The notes below the pieces were generated by a model. It was given only the letters and a program-made list of their open reading frames with translations. It did not search any database and was not told the DNA's origin. A program made the translations under genes and the position numbers. Below are positions 7,558 through 15,401 of a stretch of 25,767 nucleotides of DNA, one piece after another. The stretch comes from an uncultured Coriobacteriaceae bacterium (GTDB taxonomy: Bacteria; Actinomycetota; Coriobacteriia; Coriobacteriales; Eggerthellaceae), in assembly GCA_900550385.1 (NCBI GenBank), contig URRZ01000019.1, positions 1 through 25,767 on the forward strand. Reading direction: 5' to 3'. Every line of letters starts with the position of its first letter. The stretch's first letter is position 1.

Positions 7558-7654
7558 GGTCTCCTCGCTTTCCCCGCCGTCTTCGCGCTGCGGTTCGTTT
7601 GCCACCGTCGGATCCGGCGGCTTCTTGTGCGGGCGGCCTGCAATCGCCGTCTCG

Positions 7655-7707
7655 CTATATGTCGATAACATCTATACGCTTATTGCTATATGTTGTCAAC
7701 ACATAGC
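7655..7707. promoter_or_regulatory. Two related operator-like dyads overlapping the NifX-like promoter
   Basis: At 7685-7707, GCTATATGTTG and CAACACATAGC form a 23-bp palindrome around a central T with one mismatch, covering the -35. At 7655-7676 a second site begins with the same CTATATGT and shares the pattern CTATATGTNGNNAACA, covering the -10 and start point. Two related sites bracketing a strong promoter suggest repression by a dimeric regulator. The TATAT-rich half-sites loosely recall ModE-type operators, but that identity is a guess. Confidence 0.5.
7671..7699 (-). promoter_or_regulatory. Sigma-70-type promoter of the NifX-like gene
   Basis: Read on the minus strand, TTGACA (7699-7694) is followed after exactly 17 bases by TATAGA (7676-7671). 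This is a near-perfect housekeeping promoter. Transcription would start near 7664, giving a leader of about 105 nt before the start codon at 7557. Confidence 0.7.
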
Positions 7708-8063
7708 AGGCATTCGGCGGCGTCCGCCCGGCTTTTGTCTCTTTCCTCTTGCTGGGCGCTCTCTTGGCAGGTCTTCTCGGAATCCTGCGCGCTATCCGCA
7801 GGATTTCGGCGCTGATTATCCGTTCAGAGGGCGGTTTTTCGCGAATAGAGCGCGAAGGACGTGCGGATAAATCGCGCGAAAAGAGTGACGCGTCTTCCAT
7901 CAGGGGAAACACTGCAGCAAATCGCGCTTGAAGCGCATTCAGGGCGCATCTCCCTCGCGAGATAACGCGCTAAACGTGGATTTTCCCCGCGCGAAACAGC
8001 GCCGGCGATTCCCGGTGCTATGTTTGCATCATGATGCTCGGCTCGACGAAAGGACGCGCTGAC
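7708..8063. other. Non-coding stretch upstream of the HAD phosphatase
   Basis: No convincing gene lies here. A perfect 9-bp inverted repeat AATCCTGCG/CGCAGGATT at 7781-7789 and 7797-7805 encloses a 7-nt loop. The rest is rich in CGCG-containing words (TTTTCGCG, GCGCGAAA) without a clear dyad. No promoter with good spacing was recognised for the downstream gene. Confidence 0.35.
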
Positions 8064-8744
8064 ATGGATGACCCCGTTTTGGATCCCGCACTGGACGGGC
8101 ATGCGTTCGACACGTTCGTGTTCGACCTCGACGGAACGCTGCTCAACACCCTTCCCGATCTGGTGGAGCTGACGAACGCGACGCTGCGCGAGTGCGGCTA
8201 TCCCGCGCACACGAGCGAGGAGGTGCTCGGCTTCGTGGGAAGCGGGGTGAAGGCGCTCATCCGCTTGGCGGTTCCGAAGGATGCCGACGAGGATGACATC
8301 GAGCGGGTCTCCGCACGCTGGCAGCAGCTGTATCCGGAATACGGGTACAAGCTCACCGCACCGTACCCGGGGATCGAAGATGCGCTCCACCGGCTGAAAA
8401 GCCGCGGCATGAAGCTCGCGGTGCTGTCCAACAAGTTCGACGCGGCAGCGCGCGAGGTGGTGGAAGCATTCCTGCCCGGCATCTTCGATGAGGTCCATGG
8501 GGAATCGCCCGAGTTCCCGCGCAAGCCCGATCCGACCGGCCTTCGCCGCCTTCTCGGCGAGCTGGGCTCGGCACCCGAAAGATGCGTGTTCGTGGGCGAC
8601 TCCTCGAACGACATGCGGGTCGCGCACGCCGTCGGCGCGTTTTCCGTCGGTGTGACTTGGGGATACAGCTCCAGGGAAACGCTTCGGGACGAGAAGGCGG
8701 ATGTGCTGGTCGATCGCGCGGAAGAGCTGCTTTCGCTGCTGTAG
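8064..8744 (+). CDS. HAD-family phosphatase, phosphoglycolate phosphatase-like
   Basis: This 226-residue cytoplasmic HAD hydrolase has all four catalytic motifs: motif I DLDGT with nucleophile Asp21 and acid/base Asp23, motif II around VLSNK, motif III Lys in RKPDP, and motif IV GDSSND. A helical cap domain between motifs I and II matches the Gph/PgmB-type subfamily, which acts on small phosphate esters such as phosphoglycolate. The exact substrate is not evident. The frame is open from an ATG at 8031, but AAAGGA at 8049-8054 lies 9 nt before the ATG at 8064, so I use that start. A short hairpin (CGCGCC/GGCGCG, 8745-8762) follows the stop codon. It stands alone between intergenic regions, so context gives no further clue. 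Confidence 0.88.
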   Translation: MDDPVLDPALDGHAFDTFVFDLDGTLLNTLPDLVELTNATLRECGYPAHTSEEVLGFVGSGVKALIRLAVPKDADEDDIERVSARWQQLYPEYGYKLTAPYPGIEDALHRLKSRGMKLAVLSNKFDAAAREVVEAFLPGIFDEVHGESPEFPRKPDPTGLRRLLGELGSAPERCVFVGDSSNDMRVAHAVGAFSVGVTWGYSSRETLRDEKADVLVDRAEELLSLL

Positions 8745-8900
8745 CGCGCCTGAGTCGGCGCGGCGTCCCGGTTGGAACCCTCGCTGCGTTTTCGGCTGGG
8801 CGTAAACGGCATGCTGCCGGAACCGGGTGGATGCCGCTCCAAAGGCGTGCCGCGTCGGCTGCGCGGTGTGTTCAACATGTTCGCGGTATGTGCCCGTTTT

Positions 8901-8927
8901 TTGGCGATACACGGCCGATGGTACAAT
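8901..8927 (+). promoter_or_regulatory. Possible promoter of the LCP gene
   Basis: TTGGCG at 8901-8906 and TACAAT at 8922-8927 lie 15 bp apart (16 if the -35 is read as TTTGGC). The -10 is good but the spacing is short. It lies about 100 bp before the LCP start. The rest of the gap from 8745 to 9026 shows only a small hairpin after the phosphatase gene and nothing else I recognise. Confidence 0.35.
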
Positions 8928-9026
8928 ATTTCTTTGAACAGCCACGAATCGGCAGGCGATTCCGGGCGCGGCCTCCTTCGGGCCCCGCTTCCGGGATCCC
9001 GTGCAGGAAGGTGAGGAGTCGGTACC

Positions 9027-10520
9027 ATGGCACCCCATAACGCTCGCCCCAACAGGCCTTCGCGTTCATCCGAGCGCCGGTCGGACCGCCCCAGCGTCCG
9101 CTCTTCCCATAACGCTTCCAGCAGGTCGTCGCGCAACGAGATGGGCCGCTACTCCCGCTACTCGTCCGAGCAGCGCTCGTACCCCGGCGATAGCCGGAAG
9201 GGCTCGAGGTACGCGGCGTCGGTCCGTTCGGTCGGTTCGGCGAAGGACGATGCGAGCCGCTATGCGCGCGGGAACGCGTCCTATTCGCATGCCGCCGCGA
9301 AGAAGAGGATGGGGCGCGGCAAGAAGATCGCCATCGGCATCGTGGCGGCGGTCTTGGTGGCGCTCATCGGCTGCGGCACGGCGCTCGCCCTCTACATCAA
9401 CGGCATCAACAACACCATCACCACCGGCGACAAGACCGACGAGCAGCTGAACGCGATCGACGCGCAGCTGACTGCGTCTGATTTGAACAAGCCGTTCTAT
9501 ATGGTACTCATTGGATCGGACATTCGTCCGGGGGAGTCTCAGTCGGATTCTCGATCTGATACGAATATTCTCGTTCGAGTAGATGGATCTAGCAACCAGG
9601 TGACAATGGTCTCTATTCCGCGAGATACCGCAATAGAGATTGATGGATACGGTGTCTGCAAGTTCAACAATGCTTACACATACGGTGGGGCGGCGGGTGT
9701 CATTCGCGAATCGAGTGAGCTTTGCGGCGTCGATATTGCACACTACGCAGAGGTTAATTTCGATAGCTTGATTGCGTTGGTCGACGCCATCGGAGGGGTC
9801 GATGTTGAGGTAAGCGAACTCATTAACGATCCGGACGCTGATAATACTTCCTGGGATCCTAATGCGGAAAAGGTCATTCTCGAGCCGGGGATACAGCACC
9901 TTGATGGAAACGCTGCACTGGTTTTCGCTCGTAGCCGCGCCTTTGCCGACGGCGATTTCACGCGCGCCGAAAACCAGCGTAAGCTCATCAACGCAATTAT
10001 TGACAAGATTCTATCTCTGCCGGTTACTGAACTCCCCGGTGTCATTGAGGCAGCGGCATCATGCGTAACCACGGATCTGTCGGTCACCGATATTATCAGC
10101 TTGGCTCAGCAATTCCAGGACGGAGCCGATCTGACCGTCTATTCGGGGATGGTGCCTTCGGTGGCGCAGTACGTCAACGGCATCTCGTACGTGTTCGCCG
10201 ACACCGACACCCTCGCCGAGATGATGAAGGTCGTCGAGGAGGGCGGTGATCCCAGCGAGTTCACGGCGTCCGACGAGATGGTCGCGCAGGCCATAGCCTC
10301 GGAGCAGAGCGGCGGCGGATACGGGTCGGGGTATAGCTCCTACGGTTCGGGCTACAGCTCCTACGGATCCTACGGCTCGTACGGGTCGACAGGCGATTCG
10401 TACGGCACCTACGGCACGACGGGTGGGACCGACACGACGGGAACGGCCGACGCGACCGGCTCGCAGGGCTACTATTCCGCGGCGACGGACGACGGGACGA
10501 GCGGCGGCACCGGATACTAG
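9027..10520 (+). CDS. LytR-CpsA-Psr (LCP) family cell-wall glycopolymer ligase
   Basis: This 497-residue protein attaches secondary wall polymers from lipid carriers to peptidoglycan, judging by its family. Its order is a Ser/Arg-rich cytoplasmic region (1-98), one membrane segment (about 100-123), a linker, and the extracytoplasmic LCP domain (about 155-365). That domain contains GSDIR, the SDTNILVRV strand, VSIPRD, the aspartate/arginine-rich RSRAFADGDFTRAENQR segment (303-318) and LPVTELP. A low-complexity Gly/Tyr/Ser tail (about 434-497) contains SYGSGYSSYGS-type repeats. GAGGAG at 9013-9018 lies 8 nt before the ATG. Base composition falls sharply within the LCP domain (about 9466-10140; 55 G/C of 120 at 9541-9660 against 39 of 60 at 9301-9360), suggesting domain replacement by recombination. 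The gene converges on galE; a GC hairpin (GGCGGC/GCCGCC, 10503-10527) spans the stop codon. Confidence 0.92.
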   Translation: MAPHNARPNRPSRSSERRSDRPSVRSSHNASSRSSRNEMGRYSRYSSEQRSYPGDSRKGSRYAASVRSVGSAKDDASRYARGNASYSHAAAKKRMGRGKKIAIGIVAAVLVALIGCGTALALYINGINNTITTGDKTDEQLNAIDAQLTASDLNKPFYMVLIGSDIRPGESQSDSRSDTNILVRVDGSSNQVTMVSIPRDTAIEIDGYGVCKFNNAYTYGGAAGVIRESSELCGVDIAHYAEVNFDSLIALVDAIGGVDVEVSELINDPDADNTSWDPNAEKVILEPGIQHLDGNAALVFARSRAFADGDFTRAENQRKLINAIIDKILSLPVTELPGVIEAAASCVTTDLSVTDIISLAQQFQDGADLTVYSGMVPSVAQYVNGISYVFADTDTLAEMMKVVEEGGDPSEFTASDEMVAQAIASEQSGGGYGSGYSSYGSGYSSYGSYGSYGSTGDSYGTYGTTGGTDTTGTADATGSQGYYSAATDDGTSGGTGY

Positions 10521-10544
10521 CGCCGCCGAGCTCCTTCGCCGACC

Positions 10545-11684
10545 CTATTGGGCATCGGCGTATCCGTTGGGGTTCGTGGACTGCCAGCGCCAGCTGTCGG
10601 CGCACATGCGGTCGAGGTCGTACTGCGCGACCCAGCCCAGCTCGTCGCGCGCTTTGTCGCAGGCAGCGTAGTTCACCGCGACGTCGCCCGCGCGGCGCGG
10701 CTTGATCTCGTAAGGGATCTCGTGCCCGCAGGCGCGCTCGAAGGCGTGGACCACGTCCAGCACGCTCGACCCCGTCCCGGTTCCCAGGTTGAAGATGCCC
10801 ACGCCGCGGCGCGTCCCATCGGCGGCGGGCTCGCCCTTGATCGACCCGATGCCGATGGCCTCGCCGGTGCCGACCTTGCCGCCCATCCAATCCAGCGCCG
10901 CCACGTGGCCGCGCGCCAAGTCGACCACGTGGATGTAGTCGCGCACGCCCGTGCCGTCGGGGGTGGGGTAGTCGTCGCCGAACACGCCCACGCACGCGAG
11001 CTTGCCCACGGCGACCTGCGCCACGTAGGGCAGCAGGTTGTTGGGGATGCCCTTGGGATCCTCGCCGATGAGGCCGCTCTCATGGGCGCCGATGGGGTTG
11101 AAGTAGCGCAGCAGCACGACGTTCCACTCGCCGTCGCCGCGGTACAGGTCGGTCAGCACGCGTTCCAGCATGCTCTTCGTCTCGCCATAGGGGTTGGTCG
11201 CCTCGTGCTTGGGGCAGCTCTCCGTGATGGGAACGAAATCGGGCTCGCCGTACACGGTGGCGCTGGACGAGAACACGATGTTCTTCACGCCGTGCTCGCG
11301 CGCCGAAGCGCACAGCACCAGCGTTCCCGCGACGTTGTTCCAGTAGTATTCGAGCGGCTTCTGCACGCTTTCGCCCACCGCCTTGAAGCCGGCGAAGTGG
11401 ATGATGGCGTCGATGTCGTTCTCCTCGAAGATGCGGTCGAGGGCAGCTCGATCCAAGATGCTGTCCTCGTAGAAGGAAAGGCGCGCATCGTCCGGCGCCA
11501 GCCCGGCTATGCGGCGGACGCGGTCGAGGGCGACCTTGCTGGAGTTGCTGAGGTCGTCGACCACCACCACGCGGTAGCCCTTGCCCAGAAGCTCGACGCA
11601 GGTATGGCTGCCGATGAAACCGGCGCCGCCGGTGACCAGCACGCAGGTTTGCTCGGGGGATTTCGCAAGGCTCTTGTTCGCCAT
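10545..11684 (-). CDS. galE: UDP-glucose 4-epimerase
   Basis: This 379-residue extended short-chain dehydrogenase interconverts UDP-glucose and UDP-galactose in the cytoplasm using tightly bound NAD. The Rossmann glycine motif TGGAGFIGSH lies at residues 18-27. The catalytic Ser is in the SSSATVYGEP segment (139-148), and the Tyr-x-x-x-Lys pair is Tyr166/Lys170 in NPYGETK. It is somewhat longer than the usual 330-340 residues, with an N-terminal extension of about 14 residues and insertions in the C-terminal substrate domain. The ATG at 11684 is preceded by AGAGAGGA. It lies 56 bp downstream of the second dnaK on the same strand and is probably co-transcribed, although a metabolic link to the chaperone genes is not obvious. 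UDP-galactose supply would fit the convergent LCP ligase's use of wall polymers. Confidence 0.93.
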   Translation of the reverse strand: MANKSLAKSPEQTCVLVTGGAGFIGSHTCVELLGKGYRVVVVDDLSNSSKVALDRVRRIAGLAPDDARLSFYEDSILDRAALDRIFEENDIDAIIHFAGFKAVGESVQKPLEYYWNNVAGTLVLCASAREHGVKNIVFSSSATVYGEPDFVPITESCPKHEATNPYGETKSMLERVLTDLYRGDGEWNVVLLRYFNPIGAHESGLIGEDPKGIPNNLLPYVAQVAVGKLACVGVFGDDYPTPDGTGVRDYIHVVDLARGHVAALDWMGGKVGTGEAIGIGSIKGEPAADGTRRGVGIFNLGTGTGSSVLDVVHAFERACGHEIPYEIKPRRAGDVAVNYAACDKARDELGWVAQYDLDRMCADSWRWQSTNPNGYADAQ

Positions 11685-11740
11685 GGGGTGTCCTCTCTTC
11701 GAAGCGTTTCGCTTGGCGCTATTGTACCCGTTCGGGCCCG

Positions 11741-13507
11741 CTACTTCCCCGCGATGTCGCGCGCATGGGCGCTGGAGCGCTCCAGCTGGTCGATGGCGGC
11801 GCGCAGCGCGGCGATGTCGGCGTCGGACACCTTGTCCACCTTCTTCGCCAGCGCCTTCTGCACGGCGGCGATATCGGTCTTCACCTGCTTCTTCTCCATC
11901 TTGTCGAGCTGCTTGCCGGCGCTGGTCAGCGCGCGGTTCGCCTCGTTCACCAGCCTGGTGCCCTGGTCGCGCAGCGACAGCGCCTCGCGGCGCGCGCCGT
12001 CTTGGGCGGCGTACTGCTCGGCGTCGCGGATGGCCTGATCGATCTCGGCGTCGGACATGCGCTCGGAATCGTCGATGGTGATGGATTGCTGCTTGCCGGT
12101 GTCCAGGTCCTTTGCCGACACCGTCAGGATGCCGTTGGCGTCGATGTCGAAGGTGACCTCGATCTGCGGCACGCCCGCCGGGGCGCGCTTGATGCCCTTC
12201 AGGCGGAATTTGCCGATGGTCTTGTTGTCGCGCGCCATGGGCCGCTCGCCCTGCAGGACGTGGATCTCGACGCTGGTCTGGAACGCCGCCGCCGTGCTGA
12301 ACACCTGCGAGTAATGGACGGGAAGGGTGGTGTTGCGCTCGACCAGCCGCGTGGCGACCCCGCCCACCGTCTCGATGGAAAGGCTTAGGGGCGTGACGTC
12401 CAGCAGCAGGATGCTGTTCGCCTTGACCAGGCCCGTCGAGCTGCCGGACAGCGTGGCGCCCTGGATGGCGGCGCCGGTGGCGACGCACTCGTCGGGGTTG
12501 ATCGACGAGGACGGCTCCTTCCCGGTGAGCTCGCGAACCTTGCGCTGGACGGCGGGGATGCGGGTCGAGCCGCCCACCAGCAGCACGCAGCCCAGCTCGC
12601 TGGCGGCGATGCCCGCGTCGTTGAGCGCGTGCACCACCGGCTCGGCGGTGCGGTCGACCAGGTCGGCCGTCATCTGCTCGAAGGCGGCGCGGGTTACGGC
12701 GGTTTCGAAATGGACGGGACCCTGCGGGCCTTGGGCTAGGAACGGCAGGTTGACGCGCGTGGACTCCATCGACGATAGCTCGATCTTCGCCTCCGCCGCG
12801 GCTTCGCGGATGCGCTGCATCGCCGCCGGCTCGCGGCGCAGGTCGATGCCGTGCGCGCGCTGGAACTCGCCGATCAGATGGTCCGCCAGGCGCTCGTCGA
12901 AGTCATCGCCGCCCAGATGGTTGTCGCCGGCGGTCGCCATCACCTCGATGACGCCGTCGCCGATCTCGATGATCGACACGTCGAACGTGCCGCCGCCCAG
13001 GTCGTACACCATCACCTTCTGCGGCGTGCCGTTGTCCAAGCCGTAGGCGAGCGCGGCGGAGGTGGGCTCGTTGATGATGCGCAGGACGTTCAGCCCTGCG
13101 ATGCGGCCGGCATCCTTGGTGGCCTGGCGCTGCATGTCGTTGAAGTAGGCGGGCACGGTGATGACGGCATCGGTGACGGGCTGCCCTAGGAACGCCTCGG
13201 CATCGGTGCGCAGCTTGCGCAGGATCATGGCCGAAAGCTCCTGAGGCGTGTAGGCCTTGCCGTCGATGTCGGCGCGCCAGTCGGTGCCCATGTGGCGCTT
13301 GACCGACGCGATGGTGCGGTCGGGGTTCATGGCCGCCTGCCGGCAGGCGATGCGCCCCACCAGGCGCTCGCCGGCTTTGGAGAACGCCACGACGCTGGGC
13401 GTGGTGCGCTCGCCCTCGGCGTTGGGGATGATGACCGGCTTGCCTCCCTCGACCGCCGCCATGCAGCTGTTCGTGGTTCCCAGATCGATGCCTATCGTGG
13501 CTCCCAT
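11741..13507 (-). CDS. Second Hsp70 chaperone (DnaK paralogue)
   Basis: This 588-residue Hsp70 has a complete ATPase domain: IGIDLGTTNS at the N-terminus, the VPAYFNDMQRQATKDAG segment, the phosphate-2 motif DLGGGTFDVS, and the adenosine motif VGGSTRIPAVQ. A full peptide-binding beta domain (VTPLSLSIETVGG to KDLDTGKQQ) and a helical lid follow. It differs from the housekeeping DnaK at 19434 in lacking the acidic DYEVVDDD-type tail and in being about 50 residues shorter. The frame opens at a GTG (13516), but the ATG at 13507 has AAAGG at a better distance and gives the normal MGATIGIDL start. It follows a J-domain gene on the same strand, which suggests a dedicated Hsp70-J pair. A large hairpin element lies in its leader. 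Confidence 0.92.
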   Translation of the reverse strand: MGATIGIDLGTTNSCMAAVEGGKPVIIPNAEGERTTPSVVAFSKAGERLVGRIACRQAAMNPDRTIASVKRHMGTDWRADIDGKAYTPQELSAMILRKLRTDAEAFLGQPVTDAVITVPAYFNDMQRQATKDAGRIAGLNVLRIINEPTSAALAYGLDNGTPQKVMVYDLGGGTFDVSIIEIGDGVIEVMATAGDNHLGGDDFDERLADHLIGEFQRAHGIDLRREPAAMQRIREAAAEAKIELSSMESTRVNLPFLAQGPQGPVHFETAVTRAAFEQMTADLVDRTAEPVVHALNDAGIAASELGCVLLVGGSTRIPAVQRKVRELTGKEPSSSINPDECVATGAAIQGATLSGSSTGLVKANSILLLDVTPLSLSIETVGGVATRLVERNTTLPVHYSQVFSTAAAFQTSVEIHVLQGERPMARDNKTIGKFRLKGIKRAPAGVPQIEVTFDIDANGILTVSAKDLDTGKQQSITIDDSERMSDAEIDQAIRDAEQYAAQDGARREALSLRDQGTRLVNEANRALTSAGKQLDKMEKKQVKTDIAAVQKALAKKVDKVSDADIAALRAAIDQLERSSAHARDIAGK

Positions 13508-13582
13508 TTCACTCACCCTTTCTTTTCCCCGGCGCTGCCTCTTATGTGCGGCCCGGGATATGGTTTTCCACTGCTCCGAACG

Positions 13583-13659
13583 CTCCGGATGGGCCGTCGG
13601 CGCGGCGGAGCGGACGGCTGCAAGTAGGGAGCGGAGCCGTGCCGACGGCCCATCCGGAG
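13583..13659. repeat. Conserved-core hairpin element, copy 1 (upstream of second dnaK)
   Basis: A perfect 19-bp inverted repeat (13583-13601 with 13641-13659) continues inward through one G/T and four normal pairs to 13606/13636, leaving a 29-nt core at 13607-13635. Read in the direction of the chaperone genes (minus), the core matches the core at 23638-23666 in 24 of 29 positions, while the outer stems are unrelated. The element lies between the J-protein stop codon (13676) and the dnaK paralogue start (13507). Confidence 0.75.
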
Positions 13660-13675
13660 TCCCCCGCTCAAAGCC

Positions 13676-14482
13676 TTAGAACCCTATCGGGAAGAAACAC
13701 ATGCGGCAGATGGCCGGCCCGCAGCACCAGATGCCGCAGCACAGCGTCATGGGGTCCACGCCCACCATCGTGAAGCCCTTCGCTTGGCCTTCCTGCTGGT
13801 AGGAGGTGCTGCTTTGCTGGAACTTGCGCTGGGCGCGCTGGTACTCGGGGTTGCCGGGATCCATGCGCACGGCGCGGCGGATCTGCTCCAGCGCCATCAG
13901 CGTGTTGCCCGCCCCGTCGTTCGCCAGCGCGCTGAGGTAGTACCAGCGCGCATCGCGCCCGACGCTGGTGATGGCATTCAGGATGTCGATGGCGCGTTGG
14001 AAATCGCCGGAGTTGATGGCGTCGATGGCCGCTCGCACCTCGGCGCTGTCGGTCGCCGACGCTTCCGGGTGGATGGGACCGGTCGCCGCGCCGCCGAATC
14101 CGCCGAAGCCGAACAGGTCGTCGAAGTCGAACCCGCCGGTCCAGCCGTAGGGGCCGTTGCTGCTGGAGGGGCCGGATTGCGTGTAGCCGTATCCGCCCGA
14201 CCCTTGGCTGCCTGCCTGCCCGCCGCCATAGCCAGAACCGGGCTGCTGCGCGCCGCCGTAGCCCGAGGCTGCCTGTGCCCGGCGGTCGCGCGCCTCGTAC
14301 TTCTCGGGGTTCATGATGCGGTCGTACGCCTCGTTGATCCTGTTCATGCGCTCGGCAGCGCCGGGGTCGTTCGGGTTGAGGTCGGGGTGGTTCTCGCGTG
14401 CCTTCTTGCGATAGGCCTTCTTCACCTCGTCGGGGGAGGCGTTGGGGCTCACGCCCAGTATGTCGTAGGGGTTCTCTGGCAC
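13676..14482 (-). CDS. J-domain co-chaperone with TPR-like region and cysteine-rich tail
   Basis: This 268-residue protein begins with a J-domain (residues 3-66) containing the HPD tripeptide at 32-34, the signature for stimulating Hsp70 ATPase. A Gly/Tyr/Gln/Ser-rich linker (about 70-115) and a Phe/Gly stretch (FDFDDLFGFGGFGG) follow. Next comes a helical region resembling two to three TPR units (about 145-225; AIDAINSGDFQRAIDILN). It ends in a hydrophobic cysteine-rich tail (LCCGIWCCGPAICRMCFF) with six cysteines in about 15 residues. It starts with GTG one base after the upstream gene's stop, with AAGGA 8 nt before it, so the two are translationally coupled. The Hsp70 paralogue downstream is the likely partner. 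The tail may bind metal or sit at the membrane; this is inference. Confidence 0.85.
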   Translation of the reverse strand: MPENPYDILGVSPNASPDEVKKAYRKKARENHPDLNPNDPGAAERMNRINEAYDRIMNPEKYEARDRRAQAASGYGGAQQPGSGYGGGQAGSQGSGGYGYTQSGPSSSNGPYGWTGGFDFDDLFGFGGFGGAATGPIHPEASATDSAEVRAAIDAINSGDFQRAIDILNAITSVGRDARWYYLSALANDGAGNTLMALEQIRRAVRMDPGNPEYQRAQRKFQQSSTSYQQEGQAKGFTMVGVDPMTLCCGIWCCGPAICRMCFFPIGF

Positions 14483-14483
14483 C

Positions 14484-15353
14484 TCAGGCGTCCTTCGTCT
14501 CGTTCGGGTTGGGAGCGGGTTTGCCTCCGCGTTCTTCGCGCTTGCGCCTCTTCGTCAGCTTCGCGTTCCATTTCTGCCAAATGCCCGAGTACATGACGCT
14601 GCGCAGCAGATGGAGGTCCTGCTCTAGCGGCAGCTTCTCGAACGTCTCGGTCGCGCGCGCGGCGAACAGCGTGAGCGTTTCGGCCGTGTCCTGCTCCGAA
14701 AGATCCAACTTCGCTAACGGATTGTAACTGCCTTTCCTCAAGTCTTCCTCAAGATCGCACGCCGCGTCCATGAAGTATATGAAACGTCCAAGTTCCCCGC
14801 CCAGCTGGTGCAGCGCAGCCTCCCAGTGATCCTGTCGGCAGGCGAACAGCTGGCCCAGCAGCGCCCCGAACCGGTTCGCGGCGGCGTCGGGAGGAGCGGC
14901 GGCGTCGGCCTCGACGGCACGGATCTCGGCAAGCCCTTCCTCGATGGCGCCGCATTGGCGCGGCAGGCGATCGGCGGCGGCGCGGTAGGGCGCCTCGAGC
15001 AGCGCCGCATAGGAGCGCGCGGGGATGCTGCGATCGTCGTTCCAGTCGTCCAGGCACTTGTGGTAGGCGAGCGCCACGGACAGGTCGGCGGCGTATCCGG
15101 TGAACTCCGTGCCCACGGACAGCTGCCGCTTTGCCGGATGCAGGGGGCAGCGGAAGGACTCGATGCGCTCCGCCGGCTCGTAGAGCGAGCCGAGCAGCAG
15201 CGCGAGGAACGTCATGTCGTAGGTCAGGCAGAAACGGCAGCGCTGCCCGCATCGAGAGCCCAGCTCCCGGCAGAGCCCGCAGTAGGCGGCGCGGTAGCGC
15301 TGCTGCTCGGCGGGCGAGAGGTCGTGGAGGTTGGCCGCTACATAGCCGAACAT
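14484..15353 (-). CDS. DUF5685 family protein
   Basis: This 289-residue protein matches the pattern of the uncharacterised DUF5685 family. It starts MFGYV, has a cysteine cluster YCGLCRELGSRCGQRCRFC at residues 24-42, then YDMTFLALLLGSLY, RCPLHP near 69-74, a helical central region with KCLDDWNDD near 98-106, and FIYFMDAACDLEEDLRKGSYNP near 192-213. The all-helical architecture with paired acidic motifs (LDDW and DAACDLEEDL) recalls polyprenyl-synthase-like folds, but no activity is known to me. The C-terminus is basic (KRRKREERGGK). It ends one base before the J-domain gene, so the two are tightly coupled. Association of DUF5685 with J-proteins and Hsp70s suggests a role in a dedicated chaperone system; this is inference. 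Confidence 0.75.
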   Translation of the reverse strand: MFGYVAANLHDLSPAEQQRYRAAYCGLCRELGSRCGQRCRFCLTYDMTFLALLLGSLYEPAERIESFRCPLHPAKRQLSVGTEFTGYAADLSVALAYHKCLDDWNDDRSIPARSYAALLEAPYRAAADRLPRQCGAIEEGLAEIRAVEADAAAPPDAAANRFGALLGQLFACRQDHWEAALHQLGGELGRFIYFMDAACDLEEDLRKGSYNPLAKLDLSEQDTAETLTLFAARATETFEKLPLEQDLHLLRSVMYSGIWQKWNAKLTKRRKREERGGKPAPNPNETKDA

Positions 15354-15401
15354 GGCGCCTCCGGGGCGGCGGTTCGGCAGGATCCTTCGTCCATCGCGCG
15401 C

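Noticed and set aside
7558..7671. N-terminal extension of the NifX-like protein to an ATG at 7671
   Set aside because: That ATG lies within the -10 of a near-consensus promoter, lacks a ribosome-binding site, and the extra residues look non-coding.
7749..7931. 60-codon plus-strand frame starting MLGALLAGLLGIL
   Set aside because: No ribosome-binding site; the hydrophobic start is followed by arginine/serine-rich sequence typical of random GC-rich DNA.
10318..10425. Tandem repeat DNA suggesting a CRISPR or phase-variable tract
   Set aside because: The repeats encode the Gly/Tyr/Ser-rich tail of the LCP protein in frame and vary in length; there are no spacers.
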